Part shown: in pieces, positions 61,113 through 64,000 of the stretch
Layout: each line of letters begins with the position of its first letter
How positions within the stretch are numbered: position 1 is the stretch's first letter
From: Fibrobacter succinogenes
GTDB taxonomy: Bacteria; Fibrobacterota; Fibrobacteria; Fibrobacterales; Fibrobacteraceae
NCBI GenBank assembly: GCA_902779055.1
Contig: CACZAD010000029.1
Span: 1-64,000 of the forward strand
Length of the DNA stretch: 64,000 nucleotides
Reading direction: 5' to 3'
Made by a program: the position numbers and the translations under genes
Notes under the pieces: model-generated
What the model saw: the letters and a program-made list of their open reading frames with translations, nothing else
Told to the model about the DNA's origin: nothing
Databases searched by the model: none

Positions 61113-61843
61113 ATGAAAAAAGTGGTTGTAAAAATTGGTGGCAGCTTGGCGATCGACGAAGCCAAGTTGGCCGATTTTGTGGCGGCAGTCAGCAAGCTTC
61201 CGGCTATGGGCTGCCAAGTGGCCGTGGTGCACGGCGGTGGCAAGGATATCCGCCTTCTATCATGAAGATGGTCGAAATGACGCTCTCGGGTCACGTCAAC
61301 AAGAAGCTCGTGCGAATGCTCCTCGAAAACAATTGCAACGCTGTCGGCCTCAGTGGCGTCGATGGCAAGTTGTTTGAAGTGGTCAAGAAGCAGGGCAAGG
61401 TGGATCTTGGCCTCGTGGGCGAAGTCAAGAAGGTCAATCCGCAGATTGTGGAGACGCTTTGGTCTGCTGGCTTTGTCCCGGTCGTAAGCCCGATCTCTAT
61501 CGGTCCGGACGAAAACGGCAAGGCTGTGAGCTGGAACGTGAATGCCGATACTGCCGCAAGCGAACTGGCTGTGGCACTCCACGCTGACCAGTTCGTGCTG
61601 GTGAGCGATGTTCCGGGCGTGATGGACGATACCAAGACTGTCATTCCTGAACTCACGGAAGATGCAAGCGAAGCCCTCATTGCTTCTGGCGTCATCAACG
61701 GCGGCATGATCCCGAAGGTCCGCGAAAGCTTCAAGAGCATTGAACGCGGCCTCAAGAGCATTCACATTGTCGGCTGGAAGGATGCCGACCACTTTGTAAA
61801 ACAAATTAATGGAGAACTGAACTATGGCACAATCCTTGGCTAA
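61113..61843 (+). pseudogene. argB: Acetylglutamate kinase, internal deletion and frameshift
   Basis: ATG 61113 starts a normal ArgB N-terminus (MKKVVVKIGGSLAIDEAKLA ... VVHGGGKDI) but the frame ends at a TGA at 61263. The rest continues in another frame from ~61251 (PPSIMKMVEMTLSGHVNKKL ... HADQFVLVSDVPGVMDD, GGMIPKVRESFKSIERGL) to 61843. Some 20-25 residues after the glycine-rich loop are missing. The kinase phosphorylates N-acetylglutamate in arginine synthesis. The downstream fragment starts at ATG 61262 in principle, but would lack the ATP loop. It overlaps argD by 20 bases. Confidence 0.8.
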
Positions 61844-62960
61844 TTCCGTTTTTGAAGAAGACAAGCAGTTTATCGCCCCGCTTTATGGCAAGGCCAATAT
61901 TGAATTTGTCCGTGGCGAAGGTTCTTACTTGTTCGACAAGAACGGCAAGAAGTATCTTGACTTTGTCGCTGGCATCGCCGTGAACGCTCTCGGCCACCAG
62001 AACGCCGCAATCAAGAAGGCTGTCGAAGAACAGATGGACAGCTTCTTCCACATTTCTAACCTTTATCCGAACTTCCCGCAGGTGAACCTCGCTAAGGCTC
62101 TCCTCGCTGCAACGGGTTTCGACAAGGCATTCTTCTGCAACTCCGGTACCGAAGCTAACGAAGGCTGCATCAAGTTTGCTCGTAAGTATTTCGATCGCAA
62201 GGGCGAAAAGAACCGCCAGAAGATCGTGACGTTCATCAACAGCTTCCACGGTCGTACGTTTGCAGCCCTTTCTGCAACGGGTCAGCCGGCCATCCGCGAA
62301 GGCTTTGGCTCCATGCCGGGTGACTTTGTTCATGTTCCTTGGAACGATGTGGCTGCCCTCAAGGCCGAAGTCAACAACGACACTTGCGCCATCATGCTCG
62401 AATCTCTCGCCGCCGAAGGTGGCGTGATGACCGTTTCCGATGAAATGGTCGCTGCCATCAACAGCTTGAAGAAAGAATTCGGCTGCCTCGTGATTGTCGA
62501 CGAAGTCCAGGCAGGTATGGGTCGTCTCGGCACATTCCTTGGCCTCCAGAAGCATGGCATTGATGCTGACCTCGTGTCGCTTGCCAAGGCTCTTGGTGGT
62601 GGTCTCCCGCTTGGTGCAGTGCTCCTCCGCCAGAAGGTCGCTGACCAGCTCAAGGCAGGCGATCATGGCACGACGTTTGGCGGTAACCCGGTTGCTTGCG
62701 CAGTGGGTCTCGCTGTCGTGAACCAGATTGCAAAGCCGGAATTCCTCGCCAATGTCGAAGCTCGCTCCGCTCAGCTCAAGGCTGGCCTCGAAGCGCTCCC
62801 GGTCGGCAACGTGATTGCTGCCGCTCGCGACGAAGGCATGATGGTTCTCAGCGCTAAGGGCAACGTGCTCCGTTTGCTCCCGCCGCTGAACGTTTCCGCC
62901 GCTGAATGCGACGAAGCGCTCGCTAAGCTTGAAAAGGCTTTTGCAACAGCTACAAAGTAA
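61824..62960 (+). CDS. argD: Acetylornithine aminotransferase
   Basis: A 378-residue PLP enzyme of class III aminotransferases. Key parts: FVAGIAVNALGHQNAAIKKA, FFCNSGTEANEGCIKFARKY, TFINSFHGRTFAALSATGQP, IVDEVQAGMGRLGTFLG and the PLP lysine in SLAKALGGGLPLGA (Lys255). It makes N-acetylornithine in arginine synthesis, following ArgB and ArgC. Intact, and overlapping the damaged argB, so an operon. Confidence 0.93.
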   Translation: MAQSLANSVFEEDKQFIAPLYGKANIEFVRGEGSYLFDKNGKKYLDFVAGIAVNALGHQNAAIKKAVEEQMDSFFHISNLYPNFPQVNLAKALLAATGFDKAFFCNSGTEANEGCIKFARKYFDRKGEKNRQKIVTFINSFHGRTFAALSATGQPAIREGFGSMPGDFVHVPWNDVAALKAEVNNDTCAIMLESLAAEGGVMTVSDEMVAAINSLKKEFGCLVIVDEVQAGMGRLGTFLGLQKHGIDADLVSLAKALGGGLPLGAVLLRQKVADQLKAGDHGTTFGGNPVACAVGLAVVNQIAKPEFLANVEARSAQLKAGLEALPVGNVIAAARDEGMMVLSAKGNVLRLLPPLNVSAAECDEALAKLEKAFATATK

Positions 62961-62967
62961 GTCTAAA

Positions 62968-63095
62968 GTTGACCCCGGAATAAATCCGGGGTGACAGGCT
63001 TGCGCCTGTTTTGTCATGCCCGACCGTCATCCTGGAGCGTAGCGACGGGATCCATTATTTTCAATGCGGACATTTGGGCATCGCCATCTCGAAAA
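62968..63095. repeat. REP-like elements (family A)
   Basis: GTTGACCCCGGAATAAATCC with GGGGTGACAG (62968-62997), then a second, diverged unit TTGTCATGCCCGACCGTCAT ... GGGCATCGCC (63012-63095). Fills the gap after argD. Confidence 0.7.
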
Positions 63096-63105
63096 GATTG
63101 CAAAA

Positions 63106-63136
63106 AGACCTGGACTTTGTTCCAGGTCTTTTTTTT
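63106..63136 (+). terminator. Terminator of the arg operon
   Basis: AGACCTGGA / TCCAGGTCT stem, six-base loop, eight T; preceded by AAAAA. Confidence 0.85.
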
Positions 63137-63172
63137 ATGCTCGGAGCATTGTCGCTTTCCTATAACAAAACC

Positions 63173-63208
63173 TTCCTACCGCCTACTTCCTACTGTCTAC
63201 TGCTTACA
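63173..63208. repeat. Simple dispersed repeat (family B)
   Basis: CTTCCTACCGCCTACTTCCT followed by ACTGTCTACTGCTTAC; covers the last bases of the diguanylate cyclase gene. Confidence 0.6.
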
Positions 63209-64000
63209 TTCTCCCTTCTCGGGAGGCCTTCTTTTGCTGGTACATCTGCTTGTCGGCGGCGGCAATGACTTCGTCTTCGGTCTGTACGCCCGTAGTGCGC
63301 ACAGCAAAGCCGTATGCTGCGCTTTCGGAAATCCCTTGAATCTGGGATTCGGAAACATAAGCATCCAAGAATGCCTGGCATTTTTCCTGGTCGTATTTCG
63401 GCAAAATGACGAGGAACTCGTCGCCACCCGTGCGGATGGTTTCTGCCTCTTCGGGTACCATACCCTTTAAAAAGTGTGCAAAATTCCGTATGTATTCGTC
63501 GCCCTTTTTGTGCCCAAAATTATCGTTGATTCTCTTGAGGTGGTTCAGGTCGAATATCACGTAGCTGCACGGGAGCGTGCGCTTGAAATCATCGGGATTC
63601 ATAATGAGGTAGTTCTTGTTGTAAAAGCCCGTCATGGCGTCGTAGTAACTGAGCTTTTCGAACAACTTATGCGAAGTGTTTTCGCTGACCTGTAACCCTA
63701 CAAAAATGCACACAATTAAGATGGTGAGGGATAAAATGTCTATGCTGAGTTCTTCGGTCAAGGCGCCTATGGACCCCGCTATAAAGGGCCAAATGCAGTA
63801 AACTGCGAAAAGGATGAATGCTCGTTTGCCAAGCTGTTTGCGGTAATAGAAAATGTACGCGGTCATGATGATACCCCAGGTGCCGGTGGCAAGCCAGGAA
63901 ACTACGATTTCTGTGGCGCTCCATTCTTGAGTGAGGTCGTCTGATGTCAGGTCTACGCCTAGTTCCAGGAAAAATATGGCGAAGCAAAGTGCCACTACGA
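63204..64000 (-). CDS. Membrane diguanylate cyclase, 5' end outside window
   Basis: About 265 residues are visible and the frame runs off the right edge. Three or four membrane helices (residues ~1-110 of the visible part) precede a GGDEF domain: YYDAMTGFYNKNYLIMNPDD, YVIFDLNHLKRINDNFGHKK, RTGGDEFLVILPK and the end IAAADKQMYQQKKASREGRM. Catalytic residues are present; the I-site position five residues before GGDEF (EEAE) lacks RxxD. Makes cyclic di-GMP. Confidence 0.85.
   Translation of the reverse strand, partial: VVALCFAIFFLELGVDLTSDDLTQEWSATEIVVSWLATGTWGIIMTAYIFYYRKQLGKRAFILFAVYCIWPFIAGSIGALTEELSIDILSLTILIVCIFVGLQVSENTSHKLFEKLSYYDAMTGFYNKNYLIMNPDDFKRTLPCSYVIFDLNHLKRINDNFGHKKGDEYIRNFAHFLKGMVPEEAETIRTGGDEFLVILPKYDQEKCQAFLDAYVSESQIQGISESAAYGFAVRTTGVQTEDEVIAAADKQMYQQKKASREGRM

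Noticed and set aside
61806..63017. 403-codon open frame opposite argD
   Set aside because: Shadow of ArgD, which has all class III aminotransferase motifs.

Overview
The window looks like a chromosomal piece of a Fibrobacter-type bacterium (phylum Fibrobacterota). This is inferred from secreted proteins with poly-serine linkers, C-terminal sorting tails of the type IX secretion kind, a TIGR02147-type regulator beside a large lipoprotein, a GH11 xylanase, and BamD and LptF/G genes of a Gram-negative cell. Most genes are housekeeping or envelope genes. There is one tRNA gene (Thr, anticodon CGT), no rRNA, no CRISPR array and no complete transposon.

Layout. 1-7.6 kb: two large secreted repeat proteins, the second followed by an orphan, out-of-frame sorting tail. 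7.7-9.9 kb: a compact minus-strand operon (secreted protein, 53-residue peptide, nucleotidyltransferase) that resembles part of a RiPP or lasso-peptide locus. 10.2-12.4 kb: XPB-type helicase and tRNA-Thr. 12.5-25.6 kb: TPR membrane protein, rhomboid protease, a minus-strand bamD / outer-membrane barrel / PHP operon, divergent lptF (damaged) and lptG, a GAF-GGDEF protein, a sodium:solute symporter and a SIMPL protein. 26.2-29.4 kb: anaerobic ribonucleotide reductase cluster (nrdD, a 48-residue NrdD-like ORF, nrdG) with a likely NrdR operator pair. 29.4-31.95 kb: an AT-rich accessory patch with an Rpn-type nuclease remnant, a 13-G tract, a HARE-HTH protein, and a GNAT-like gene overlapping a 61-residue ORF.

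32-44.7 kb: GDSL esterase, TIGR02147 regulator with LamG lipoprotein, recD2, cstA, nadA, an ApaH-like phosphatase, an RNA pseudouridine synthase and a Ppx/GppA phosphatase. 45-50 kb: an H1-like Lys/Ala/Pro repeat protein, panB, recO, a HIT protein, an LpxL-type acyltransferase and an HExxH membrane protein. 50.2-57 kb: SpoIIE-type phosphatase, flavoprotein, HAD hydrolase, EI24 protein, surface proteins and a GH11 xylanase. 57.3-64 kb: tex (damaged), ferredoxin, argB (damaged), argD and a diguanylate cyclase cut by the window end.

Three features run through the whole window. First, a REP-like palindromic repeat (about ten loci) sits in most intergenic gaps; it encodes part of two proteins and lies at the start codon of two more. 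Second, a separate simple repeat (CTACTTCCTACTGTCTACTG type) occurs at six loci. Third, several core genes carry small deletions or frameshifts (lptF, argB, tex, possibly the nadA start), so either the strain is decaying or the assembly has indels. The most interesting candidates are the peptide/nucleotidyltransferase operon and the GNAT-like/small-ORF pair.
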